A stretch of 64,000 bases of DNA. It comes from Liolophura sinensis (taxonomy: Eukaryota; Mollusca; Polyplacophora; Chitonida; Chitonidae). Every line of letters begins with the position of its first letter. Within the stretch, counting starts at the first letter, position 1. The notes beneath the pieces are model-generated. The model was not told the DNA's origin. It saw only the letters and a program-made list of their open reading frames with translations, and made no database searches. Below, piece after piece: positions 37,857-47,822 of this stretch. A program made the translations under genes and the position numbers. Where the stretch lies: assembly GCF_032854445.1 (NCBI RefSeq), contig NC_088295.1:79018028-79082027 (forward strand). Reading direction: 5' to 3'.

Positions 37857-40317
37857 ATGTAAGCCTTTCTGTGTCTTTGAAAACAACAAAAAAGTTTTTA
37901 AAAATCTATGTACCCACTCTAGTTTACTAAGTTGTTTGGATCACCTGAAATCCCTCTAGGGTTGACCGTGGCCATACACGTCGGTCTTGCATATTTTGAT
38001 CACAGCTCTTGTATTCAGCCCTATAAATATATGATCCCATATGGGTGACTTGTACTAGAGAGCTGCTGTTAAATACGTGTATATAGTGTAGTCTAGTCTA
38101 AAATAGGGGTGACGAATTGATTATCATTTCATTGCCGTAAGTTGTCAATTCAACAAGTGCCCGTGACCCTTTGCGCACAAACTTACTTATTAACTTAATG
38201 TTAGCAGCGGTTGCGGAGTGTTTATTCTCGGTATATGGGTCAGATCAATGGTGGTCCAAGCACGTGGCAGCACGATACGACATGAATATCACCTCAGCGA
38301 TAAGCGTGTCAATAAAAACACGATGAATGTGACAACATATATCAGAAGTCCTGCTTCGTGTCGGGCACATGCTTCCCGTCGCTCCAAGCTGATGGATGAG
38401 AGACGTCAGATTGGCTAGGTGCACATTTCCGATAATGCCTGATTTGTGGATTATCTCTTTCAGATATACCAAGTTCACACGAACCCTCAATCTCAGCTTC
38501 ACCCATGGGGTCACGATATCAGATTTACAACGCATCTGCTTATCTCTTACGTTATGCTATAAGGGAATGTGTTTAATGTCAGTCCGATTCTTTGGCCGGG
38601 ACATGAAAAATGTTTTTGAAAAATACGGCTGCGTTTGATTCGATAGGTGACTATGTGAAAAAATGAACATTTATGAACTAGCAAAGGAACGGCATCAAAC
38701 AATCAGTCAACCAACCAATCAGTCTGCCTTTGAGCACATTTTCCTGATCACTGCAGCAGTACTTTTGATGATCAAAGTAAAGTATATAATAAATCAATTG
38801 CTGATACATAACCTAGAAATAATAGGATTCTGAACCATGTGTGTGCAGCCGCTTTATGGTGATGTAGTTATCACAGTATTGTTTATTCATTGTGACAGAG
38901 CAAGAGCGTAAGATTACCATATTTGGACAATTTTGTGTGAGAAATGCATATTGTGAGGTTTGTCTGGTGGGCTAAGTGTCAGCATCTTCCTAAATATATT
39001 CAGTTTTGACTGGCGGCAACTTATAAATAGCCGTATTTAATATCCGACACGAGGTGATATTTCATACGCTAATGTATTTATTTAGTCGTTTGCGGCAATT
39101 CCTGTCACATCTAATTTCCTTTATTAGTTCCTCCTAACATTGTTAACGTTTAACGGTTACTTTATCTATGAAATCCAAAGGGTTTCTGCATTAGATGACA
39201 GTTTTGCTGGTGTTCTTTTGATCTAAATGCTAGCGGATGCTATCTAATTCTACCGGTTCGCTTCCCAAATGCCAATAAATTCTACAAAAGGTTTACCCAA
39301 CTAAAAGGACAAAGCTGACAAGAATAAGTGTTGTCTAATGAGGGTACGCTCATCTGTTGAGCAAAATCTTCAGTATTCTACTCTTGGACGTGGAAATCCT
39401 GGTATTTCTACCAACTTGCTCTTCCGTGCGTTTGAATCATTTTGGGAGTGTACCTACCAGAGATTTGGTCTCAAAGCTGTCGGCATGTGGATATTTTGAG
39501 CTGCAATATCCCGCTATGGGATTATTCGGATAAATCGTCTTTCTACACAAACTCTCGGTCACGTCAATAAAATATTTGCTGTGCTCAAGGCTGCATACAA
39601 GTTTGATGAGTTTTAGGGAAAACATCAAGTGGCTCGCTGGAAATATACATGTACCAGTGTTGATTCGACGCAGGCAGCCAATTTCTTGTCGTGTAATGTA
39701 AGGTTGTGTAGGGTCAAAAGGGAACTATGGGGATCAGTTCCCCATTTGTACGTCTTAGCACAGATAGTGCCGTATTTTCCCCTCTTTGCTGATGACTTTA
39801 TCAAGTTGTGTTCTTGGCATTTATGCATCATACCGTCTCCACGATGAATGTTTAACTTACACATATAAATATGTTTCCAAATAAGTCTTCTGCGCCATCT
39901 GTTGTTCATCAGTATCAGTTTGTGAATGCCCAGCCATATATACATTGTATACGAGATTATTGTTATCGAGGATTTAACGGTTAACTTTTATGTGTTAATA
40001 TTGTACTCCCCCCCCCCCCCTCCTCAAGTGACATTTTTAAAAATATTTCAGTACAAGTGTTTTCCCGGTCTTTGTATGCTTGGAATTGTTTTTAGAACAA
40101 CAGTGCACATGTAGTAGAAATTACCAACTTCTGACTGCCTGAGGTTCCGGATGGCTGAGGAGAAACGACACTGGCTTAATCTCACTTGTTGCGAGAGAGC
40201 AGTAGCAATATACTGAAAAAGACAAATTATGTTTGTAGGAAGTAGCAAAACGCGATAAAAACGTTGATAATTTTGACTTAAACCGATCGATCGATGAATT
40301 TACATACGGGTTACGAA
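37857..40317. other. Noncoding DNA, no feature recognised
   Basis: Short open frames only (up to 106 codons at 39625-39945, minus) with no domain. Contains the poly-C run at 40008. Confidence 0.55.
40008..40020. repeat. Poly-C run (13 C)
   Basis: Thirteen C's followed by TCCTC. Homopolymer length is error-prone in sequencing. No other feature is attached. Confidence 0.85.
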
Positions 40318-40510
40318 AACATGAGGATGACGGTACGCCATAAGCGGAAAGACAATAGAGGATGAAAGTATGTCATAAACCAAAAGATAGTTGAGGATGA
40401 AAGTACGCCAAAAACCCAAAGACACGTGAAGATGAAAGCACGCCAAAAGCCGAAAGATGGTTGAGAATGAAAAGTACGCCAAGAGCCGAAAGACAAGTGA
40501 GGATGAGAGA
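40318..40510. repeat. 35-bp tandem repeat, about 5.5 copies
   Basis: The phrase GTACGCCAWAAGCCGAAAGA followed by TRGTTGAGGATGAAA recurs at 40334, 40369, 40404, 40439 and 40475, so the period is 35-36. The repeat is AT/purine-rich on the plus strand. Open frames across it are repeat artefacts. Confidence 0.9.
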
Positions 40511-43500
40511 TGTGCGCTGTAGGGCGATTGTCATTAAAAAATAACAAATGACTTTGTAAGGTACAGATCACATCAGGATGGTGAAGGTGCTTGATACTCT
40601 TAAAATCAAATCTGGTCAAGTTATTTGGCAGTATTGGATGGGAAATTTCTTTTCTTGACTAGTATTGTCCGATATTTAGTCTTAACGAGATCTCTTTTGT
40701 ATTACCAATATGTTAAACATATTGCGCTCGCTCTGTGGGTGTAAGGAAAGAGTGCGTTAGCTTCTTTGCTAAATGCGGCTGCGGTACATATCTTGGGGTT
40801 GATTTCAGGGAGCCGCTGTACAAGTGAAATATTTTTGAGTACATCGTCAAACGCCAATTAAAGTTTAGCAGATGCATGTAGTACGACTGCAGGCATATTA
40901 AATCACATGGCACACGACAAACCAAAAAATTCCCGAGGGATATGATGGCTCGTTTTACACGATTTTCCTTTCTTAATACTTCGCTACAAGCTTTTTTACT
41001 CTAGTACTTTTGTACTATGTTTAATACACACTGGGATGCAACAAATCGATTTAAACATCGAAAGTACATCAACCAGGACTGGGAGCGTAGTATAAAAATA
41101 TAATAGGGTGATGTATGAATTGGAAATAAGGAGAAAATACACTAAAGGGATTGGTTTGTTTGACCTATAGTTGACTTTGGCCTCTGACATTGACAGTAGA
41201 CCGAGGTGATTCTCATGGAGTGAATCAGATGCTGCCCAGGGCCATCTAAACAAAGGATACTTTATAAAAATTGAGAGCACCTGTTGAAAATCCTATTGTA
41301 ATTTCCCCTGCAGTTCTAACACTCTTGTAGATACCTCTCACTACAATCTACTGTCTGGGTGTACTAGCAAATCCCATTTCACATCAGAGAGCTGGTTTCT
41401 TAAGGTCAACCATATTATCTTGGTATTTCGCCACTGATGTTGCATCTATGTTAACCACACCTCTGTAAGTACAAAAGGGTCTCTCCCAGTAGGCTTTCAC
41501 GGTTCTGACATGCTTATCACGAAATGTAGGCAAATGTGTTGAGCGACGGTAAGGACTTAAGTGGTTTAATTTTAACGGAATGTTGTTTTAAATAATCTAA
41601 ATGAGTTTGACGTTTCCGGAGATGTAAGTCACGTGGCATGTCAGACGATTTGGATTTACCAGGCGGAAATCAATTAAATAATGACAAAATATCCTGGGAA
41701 TGGTTTTTCATTCGCTTACTTTCTGATATAGAGTGGAGGTAGAAAGTGCAAAACTCAGTATTTAAAACAAAACAAATAAACTAGTTGTATATGCCTTAAA
41801 TAAAAAGTGAACGCATTTTCCCTGTTTATTTTTTTATGTGAAAATCTTTGTTTTTCTTTGTCGCAGCTGGGTGCACCATGAATCATGAAAACCAGTGTAA
41901 TGCTCGTCAAACCCGGCTTTATCACGAATCAGTTTTTATCGCTATGTTGTGATCTCCTTTCCTACCTGGATGGTTCAGAAATTATCCTTATTTCGTTTAC
42001 TGATGCCATATATGGTCTGATTTTAGAACGGAATTGAAGTAATAGCCTTGTACATTTTATCATTTTTTTTGTTTCAGAAGGTTCTACCAATCACGCGATT
42101 CATTTATCAACGGCTTGGCATCTAGCGTGGCACTTAAACCATCCATTTGTGATAATGATTTAGGAGGTCTGGTTTTGGTGACAAAAACTGTTATTTTTCA
42201 ATTAGTGTGTTTTGGTTGTCTGTTATCTTGGCTTATTTCGAGAATAAAAAAGTATGTTTTTCGACGACTTTCCGTCGTGTGAAGAGATGTCCTTCAGCCA
42301 TTGGTCGGTCTGCAGACAGGAAATTGATACTCTCTAGTGGGTGGAGGAGAAGAAATGCAGCTGGTATAAGTCCCGGGGGACCGCAGAGATGTGAGAGTTC
42401 TGCCCGCTTGAGACTCCAAGCTTTTATATCCCGCAGTTCCAAACCGTGAGCCCTGACAGGGGTGTGTAAACATCGTCAGACGCAGATGAGTCTGGCTTAG
42501 TGCATATAATACACATATCGACCGCACACAGTGCAGAAAATACATCCCATTCACTTCGAACATGACACTCTGGCCATTCAAAACTATCACTTGGCCTCCT
42601 CCTTTCGTCTCACGATGCAACTGCGTAAGTTGAGAAGTGTTTGCTTTTGGATGAGCTAAAAGGGGGTGCTTGAAAAGTCGGAGTGAACCATTTCTGTGTT
42701 GGAAACTCTCAAAAAGGTTATTATGTCTGAAATTCTTCGTAAAAATCTATACATTTGAAGTTCTCCCCAAAAGAGCTGTGTTGAAAAGACTGGCATTGAT
42801 TTACGTCATCGCGCTATTCACAGCAGGAAAATGTTAACATTTTGTCGATCAACATAATCTTCAAGGCCAAGGTGTGTTGTTTTGCAAATGGCCCAAAAGC
42901 TAATATTTGTGTGATATACGATGTCGCTATGACAAAGAGTCTAAAACCCTGACAAGCTCAGAACAGAAACCATCTTTGTCTCAAGTGTAAAGGAAATAAA
43001 AACACAAATGTAATGTGTTCATGCAAAGCCAATTTAGTCGCCAAGGATTCCTTTTATGTAACTCAAAAGAATGACGACGACAACCTATACTGTAGCCAGT
43101 GGCTAAACTTGAGTCAAATCGTCGGGAGATTTACTTCCAATTTCGTCTCCGAACGGCAGTCATGTTTCTGATTGACTGTGTCTAATACATCTGTACAGAT
43201 TTACTGCGTTGCAGCCGAGCCCTTAGAGAAAGGGAGAGAGTAACTGTATTATTGTAGAATATCAGGGAGTTTCATTATTTTTGACTGAGGCCCACGACTA
43301 GCACAACAAGTAACAAAATGGATATGACAAGCGTTTGGTCCGTCATGTAGCATCTCATCTACAAGGGCATATATTTCATGTTATTTATCTAACTGATTGG
43401 AATTCCATGCCATGCTAAAGCATGTCTCCAGTCCATCAGATGACGGGAGAGACCAAACAGAACCCTTTGGCTACCACTGCATATGGTCATATCATGGATC

Positions 43501-43884
43501 GCTTCCTGGCCCGGTATTCACCTTAGAAAACTGGAACTATTTTAATTAACATAAATAATTAAGAGTTAGTGTTGTGATCTCTCTGAACCCTAGGACCTCT
43601 GGCCGAAAAGGATCATATGTGTTAAGAATTTTGTTTGAAAATATGTGGCAATTTCTGGTAGTTGAAAACCAAGCAGTTCAGGAGCATTGCACGGGAGTGC
43701 CGTAATTTGGAGCGTGCACAGTATAGACATGCTATGTTTTTTGCATCATATCTTGGATTTAATGCTATAGATGTTTTTATGTAATTTTGTTTAGCAGCCT
43801 AAACAAAAATAACCTCTAAATAATACTCCATAAAATAGTACATAGACAAATATGTGACATTAGCCCAAGATCACATATTAACCC
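40511..43884. other. Noncoding DNA with one candidate promoter
   Basis: Nothing recognised except the minus-strand TATA candidate near 42.42 kb and an acceptor-like TTTTTTTTGTTTCAG ending at about 42078 on the plus strand, which has no open exon that I can identify behind it. Confidence 0.5.
42392..42428 (-). promoter_or_regulatory. Candidate TATA-type core promoter (minus strand)
   Basis: On the minus strand GGGATATAAAAGCTTGG places a consensus TATAAAAG at 42421-42428, inside a locally GC-richer stretch (42330-42460). A start site would fall near 42392-42398. About 100 bases further, CGACCAATGGCTG (ATG at 42294) gives a strong Kozak context opening a 22-codon frame that could be a first coding exon; its donor is not clear. 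No gene downstream is recognised, so this remains a sequence-pattern call. Confidence 0.3.
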
Positions 43885-44270
43885 CTTCAGCCCATCCCAT
43901 GTCTAATGTATTTCATCGCAATTGGTTACCTATGGAACAAGTATAGGATGATGTTTCTGATCGCAGCCGGTAACCTATTTGCCAGCCATTTGATTTCTCA
44001 TTTCTCTTGACGCGATCGGTGACCTGTGGGACAACTATGTAATATCTCATGTCTCTTAACGCGATCCATAACCTGTGGGACAGCCATGTGACATCTCATT
44101 TCTCTTAACGCGACACGTAACTTGTAGTACAACCATATGATATCTCATGTCTTAACGCGATACGTAACTTGTGGTAGCCTACAACCATATGATATCTCAT
44201 GTCTTAGCGCGATTCGTAACCTATGGTGACCAATAGATATACATCTGACATCTGTCTTATCTAAACCCTG
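43885..44270. repeat. ~49-bp degenerate tandem repeat, about 7-8 copies
   Basis: CTCATTTCTCTTAACGCGAT followed by CGTAACCTGTGGGACAACCA recurs with cores at 44011, 44060, 44109, 44156 and 44208, and in weaker form at about 43914 and 43961. The last full units are the closest pair. Weaker related phrases (ACATCTTTTGTATTT, TAACTCAG) continue to about 44640. Confidence 0.85.
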
Positions 44271-46529
44271 AAGTAAACTTACAGACAAGCATCTGATGTC
44301 TCTTGTATTTAACTCAGGAGGTAACTGATAGATACAGATGGCACATCTTCCGTATATCTTTATCAATGTGTTAGCCCATACAGCGGGAGATTTACAGTCA
44401 AAAATCTGCCAGCTGTCGTTTCTTAACCTAGACGTTATCCATTCATAAATATCACCCATCTTTCGTATCTTAGCCCGTATGGTAATTCATGAACAAACCT
44501 TTGACATCTTTTGTATTTGACCAAAGCAAGCAGTAAAAGATAGAAAATCATCGTGTCGTATTTCAAACTATATAAAAACATGTGACTTCTTGCCAGTTTT
44601 AACTCAGTCATCATTACACAGTCAGACACCAGATATGTTTTCATAAAAAAATGCACAAGGACTAAAGACCGAAGTCATCCAGATCTAAACCCACACATCA
44701 ATTCATGTAACCACACACAACATATCCCGTTTCATCCAATATATGAAAAAGTAGGTTAAGATTTGAAATAATCTGCACATAATTTCAGATATTTACACAC
44801 CGGATAACAATCTGATAGCGTCCGTACCTATTTCCGTACCTAATACTTTGCACGTATTTATTTCTATAATCATACTTTATGTCGCATACACGAGGTCTTG
44901 TCTTGTCATCCGGTCACAACACAGAATATCTAGGGAACATCTCACTATGTATGTATGTGTGCTTTGGGTTTAACGTTGTACTTAATTTATCAGTCATGCA
45001 ATCTCACTGCCTTACATATTTAGTTGGACAACACGAGACGTAAATACCGTATATGTCAGAAGTCGTGACCGGAGCTCTCCGAAATTCGGTGATTCTATCA
45101 GACCGCCATATTCTTCTGTTTGAGACATGCCTAAATCTAGTGGTAGCATCTGAAGAAATGCCCAGACGGTGACACAGTTGGGATGTAAACAGTAAATTAG
45201 TGTTATTAGGAAAAATTTCTTTCTGTGTTACCATGAAATCAAATGATGAAAACATATACATATATCACTGACCTGTATGGACCTTGAAGTCATTTGTACC
45301 ATGGCATACTTCTGTTAGAAACTATCGCAGTGTTTGCTGACGTGAACTAAACTATTTCCATTTTTTGGAATGAGTGTTTCTGCCGTTTGATGTTAAGTAG
45401 TTATAATGTCACGTGTATTGCATTTATAACGAGTGAAAAATAGGTGCAAGGATCGTTGGAAGGCAATTGTCTCCTGGCCTTAAAGGGGCTCGGAGAGCTT
45501 GCTGGCAAATGTATTGATCTCCACTTACAACATTCACAGCAACCAAACAACGAGAACGTATCACTGATGAATGTTTTTTCAACAATTAGGTAGAACGCAT
45601 ACACAATTTCACGTAGACACACGTTGTGGAACGCAACAGCTTCGATGCTTTATTTCATAATACATCATGTATACACGACACGAGAGGAAATAGAGGGCGT
45701 TTCCATAGAAACATCAGCCTTATTAACATGATTTACAGAACATTAGAAATACTGGTCCCAAAATAAAGGCAATGACTGAACAGACCAGGGTATGTATTCA
45801 GCCGAACTGAATTTAAGATACCCGAGCCATCGCAAACGATAGTTTTGTCGTAGTCATTTATGATTACAGATAGGGACAAAAAACTGATAAAAAGCAACAA
45901 AAACAGTATCCATCGCCGTCACTTGACAGCTTTTTTTTCTACGTCCTATAACAATGCTGTATCCATCACGAAGTGTTTAGTCGGTTGTCTTGTTTATACA
46001 GACTGGCTTGTACCGCGGGTTAGCGACCTACATCGACCAAATAATTAACAATTCTATTGCATACAAGAACCTCGTGACTTTCGCGTCAACCTGAGAAAGA
46101 TCCCAATCACTTATGTACACAACTGTGCTTAACGAACGGTACCCTGCTTTACAATGATTACCCATCTACGCTTAGCAAGTTCTTCAAATCGTAGTTCCTT
46201 ACTATTAAAGGCAATCCACAACTGTGGTGAGCACAGTCTAATCGATTTCAATCCTCACAGTGGCTAGCGAAACGTCAGAAGCCTTAAAAAAAATAGCCTC
46301 TCCGTAGTGTGAAACTCACAAACTATTTCGTGTTCTACGGGGAGCTGTTAGGCCTCGAACAAGTAATACTTTGGAATGTTTGAACCCAGTGACATTCAGA
46401 AAGTGAAGCAGACTGTGTAGCTGCGTCTCAGTATGCGCCACAACCACAAGGCTTGTTTGCTGTCACTCTCAGCCTCCGTTCAAGTCGGGTCTAGATTAGA
46501 AGGTGGTACGAAGCATTGTCAGTCGATTG
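44271..46529. other. Region downstream of the GPCR, with decayed tandem-repeat tail
   Basis: 44271-44640 carries weak further copies of the 49-bp repeat. 45300-46529 would hold the GPCR 3'UTR if the exon continues. The nearest minus-strand AATAAA below the stop is at 45651-45656, about 0.87 kb away, so a long 3'UTR or a variant signal is implied. No other gene is seen. Confidence 0.45.
44950..45000 (+). repeat. Interspersed repeat fragment (GTTTAACGTTGTACTTAA family)
   Basis: TGTATGTGTGCTTTGGGTTT then AACGTTGTACTTAATTTATC AGTCATGCA. A second copy (GAGTGCTCGGAATTTAACGT TGTACTTAACAAT) begins at the very end of the window. I recall this phrase as a common bivalve/gastropod dispersed repeat, but its class is not determined here. 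Confidence 0.5.
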
Positions 46530-47738
46530 TTACACAGAACTGCTCTGCACTTTATTGTTGTTCCACGAGTGATTGTTGAGGCCGTTGGACACGGAGGTGT
46601 TCGTGGCCTTGTCGGAAACTGTCCTTGTGGAAGGTGCCGAGCTTTTCTTCCTGTGAGGGTCTTGATCCACCAGTCGATACTCACCAGGGGCTCCGCACGA
46701 CTTGCAACACATCGCAATGAAGTTCTGTCTGAACGCAGTGTTAAAACAGCAATAGATTACAAAATTAAGCGCGGCGTTTAATCCAAGCAATGTGTCAGTG
46801 ATCTCGCGGACGCCTTTTACAAGGTAGTTGGAATCGTGATAGCCGTAGCCAAACACCGTGGACATGATTGCATCTGGTGTGATACAGACCAGAAACACTA
46901 TGATCACCGCAATCATCATCACCGTGATGCGATTCCTCTGCGCCATCCTGCGATTGGCCCGCGTCTTCCGCAGGGAATTGATAATACAAGTATTGAGCAC
47001 CACGAGGATGACGAGCGGGATCACGGAGCGAAGCAGCGTTTGTCCCCAGGTGTTACTCCGCGCAAAAGTCTCATTCTGCCAAAGCTCTGTCACGAACACA
47101 TCCATCGTCGTGTCGTTTGAGCCTCGGTCAAAACAAGTGACTGTCTCGTATCGAACGATAGAGGGTAATGTCAGAAGCATCATGAGAACGAACACCGAGG
47201 CGCTAACAACTCGCGCTCTGTATATCGTGCACAGAGTCTTGGCTCGTGTAGCGTGGCACACCATAATGTATCTCTCTACGGCCACGGACACCGTCAGCCA
47301 TGACGACACACACACAGAACTCCCGAAAAAGTAATGAAGATAAGGGTAGAGATAAGCGTAAACCTTTTTGCCGGCATTGATGTCAACTTTGAAGAGAATA
47401 GAGACAAGAATATAATGGATATCACTGATGATTTTTAAAGCATCTGACACAGCCAGCGTGAGCAAATACACATTGGTTGACGTCCTCATGCCCTTCTGGC
47501 TGAGGACCACAATGGTAAGGATATTCCCCACAAGACCCGGGAAGCAGATGGCCGGGTAAAAGATCAGTCCCGTGATGAACTGAGCCATTTCGTAGAAGTC
47601 TTTGTACTCATCGTAATTGTTGCTATCTTCGGCGCACAGAGGGTACGGGCAGCGTGGTGGCTCCTCTGTATCGTTAAAGCACATGTCCGTGAGGTTTTCA
47701 TAACCGTAGACGAGTCTCCCTGACGGAGACTGACCCAT
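46530..47738 (-). CDS. Rhodopsin-class neuropeptide GPCR, FMRFamide-receptor-like, 402 aa, single coding exon
   Basis: A plasma-membrane seven-helix receptor, probably for a short amidated neuropeptide, signalling through G proteins. Helices lie at about residues 52-79 (GN at 71-72), 88-113 (LAVSDA 95-100), 128-158 (ERY 155-157), 175-198, 232-257, 268-298 (CITP 285-288) and 308-332 (NFVIY 325-329), followed by a helix-8 segment FRQNF at 336-340 and a CCKSC cluster at 344-348 that could be palmitoylated. N-glycosylation sequons occur at N15, N22, N208 and N222. The VCHATRAKTLCT stretch after ERY resembles FMRFamide-receptor-type receptors, from memory of the family. The length of 402 aa is normal. 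The start is chosen because CACCATGG is a strong Kozak context and leaves an extracellular N-terminus of about 50 residues. The tail ends SSSV, a possible PDZ ligand. The position expected for the helix-3 cysteine is Y132. GPCR class is certain; the peptide ligand is inference. Confidence 0.93.
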   Translation of the reverse strand: MGQSPSGRLVYGYENLTDMCFNDTEEPPRCPYPLCAEDSNNYDEYKDFYEMAQFITGLIFYPAICFPGLVGNILTIVVLSQKGMRTSTNVYLLTLAVSDALKIISDIHYILVSILFKVDINAGKKVYAYLYPYLHYFFGSSVCVSSWLTVSVAVERYIMVCHATRAKTLCTIYRARVVSASVFVLMMLLTLPSIVRYETVTCFDRGSNDTTMDVFVTELWQNETFARSNTWGQTLLRSVIPLVILVVLNTCIINSLRKTRANRRMAQRNRITVMMIAVIIVFLVCITPDAIMSTVFGYGYHDSNYLVKGVREITDTLLGLNAALNFVIYCCFNTAFRQNFIAMCCKSCGAPGEYRLVDQDPHRKKSSAPSTRTVSDKATNTSVSNGLNNHSWNNNKVQSSSV

Positions 47739-47804
47739 GGTGCAGTGTGTCGTCTCGCAACTCGCCCTTTCTCAGTCGTCTTTCATTTGCTTAGTTGTTA
47801 GTAT
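47739..47804 (-). other. 5'UTR part of the GPCR exon, with a tiny upstream ORF
   Basis: Between the likely splice acceptor and the GPCR start lie 66 bases with no in-frame extension of the coding region. They hold a five-codon upstream ORF (ATG at 47786 to TGA at 47772 on the minus strand; Met-Lys-Asp-Asp-stop) that ends 34 bases before the main ATG. Such a uORF could lower translation of the receptor. This is inference, since the transcript is not known. Confidence 0.45.
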
Positions 47805-47822
47805 CTGAAAAGAGACAAACCA
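47805..47822 (-). promoter_or_regulatory. Likely 3' splice site upstream of the GPCR coding exon
   Basis: On the minus strand a pyrimidine-rich run ending TCTTTTCAG lies directly before ATACTAAC, 66 bases upstream of the GPCR ATG. An upstream noncoding first exon is common for peptide GPCRs whose coding region is a single exon. The promoter and first exon would then lie at higher coordinates and are not recognised here. Confidence 0.5.

Noticed and set aside
39629-39847. FADDF string in a plus-strand frame, resembling a reverse transcriptase YADD box
   Set aside because: The flanking residues do not fit the reverse transcriptase palm domain and the frame is only 72 codons.
46503-47334. Plus-strand open frames of 92-158 codons opposite the GPCR
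   Set aside because: Antisense shadows of a real coding exon; their translations show no family features.
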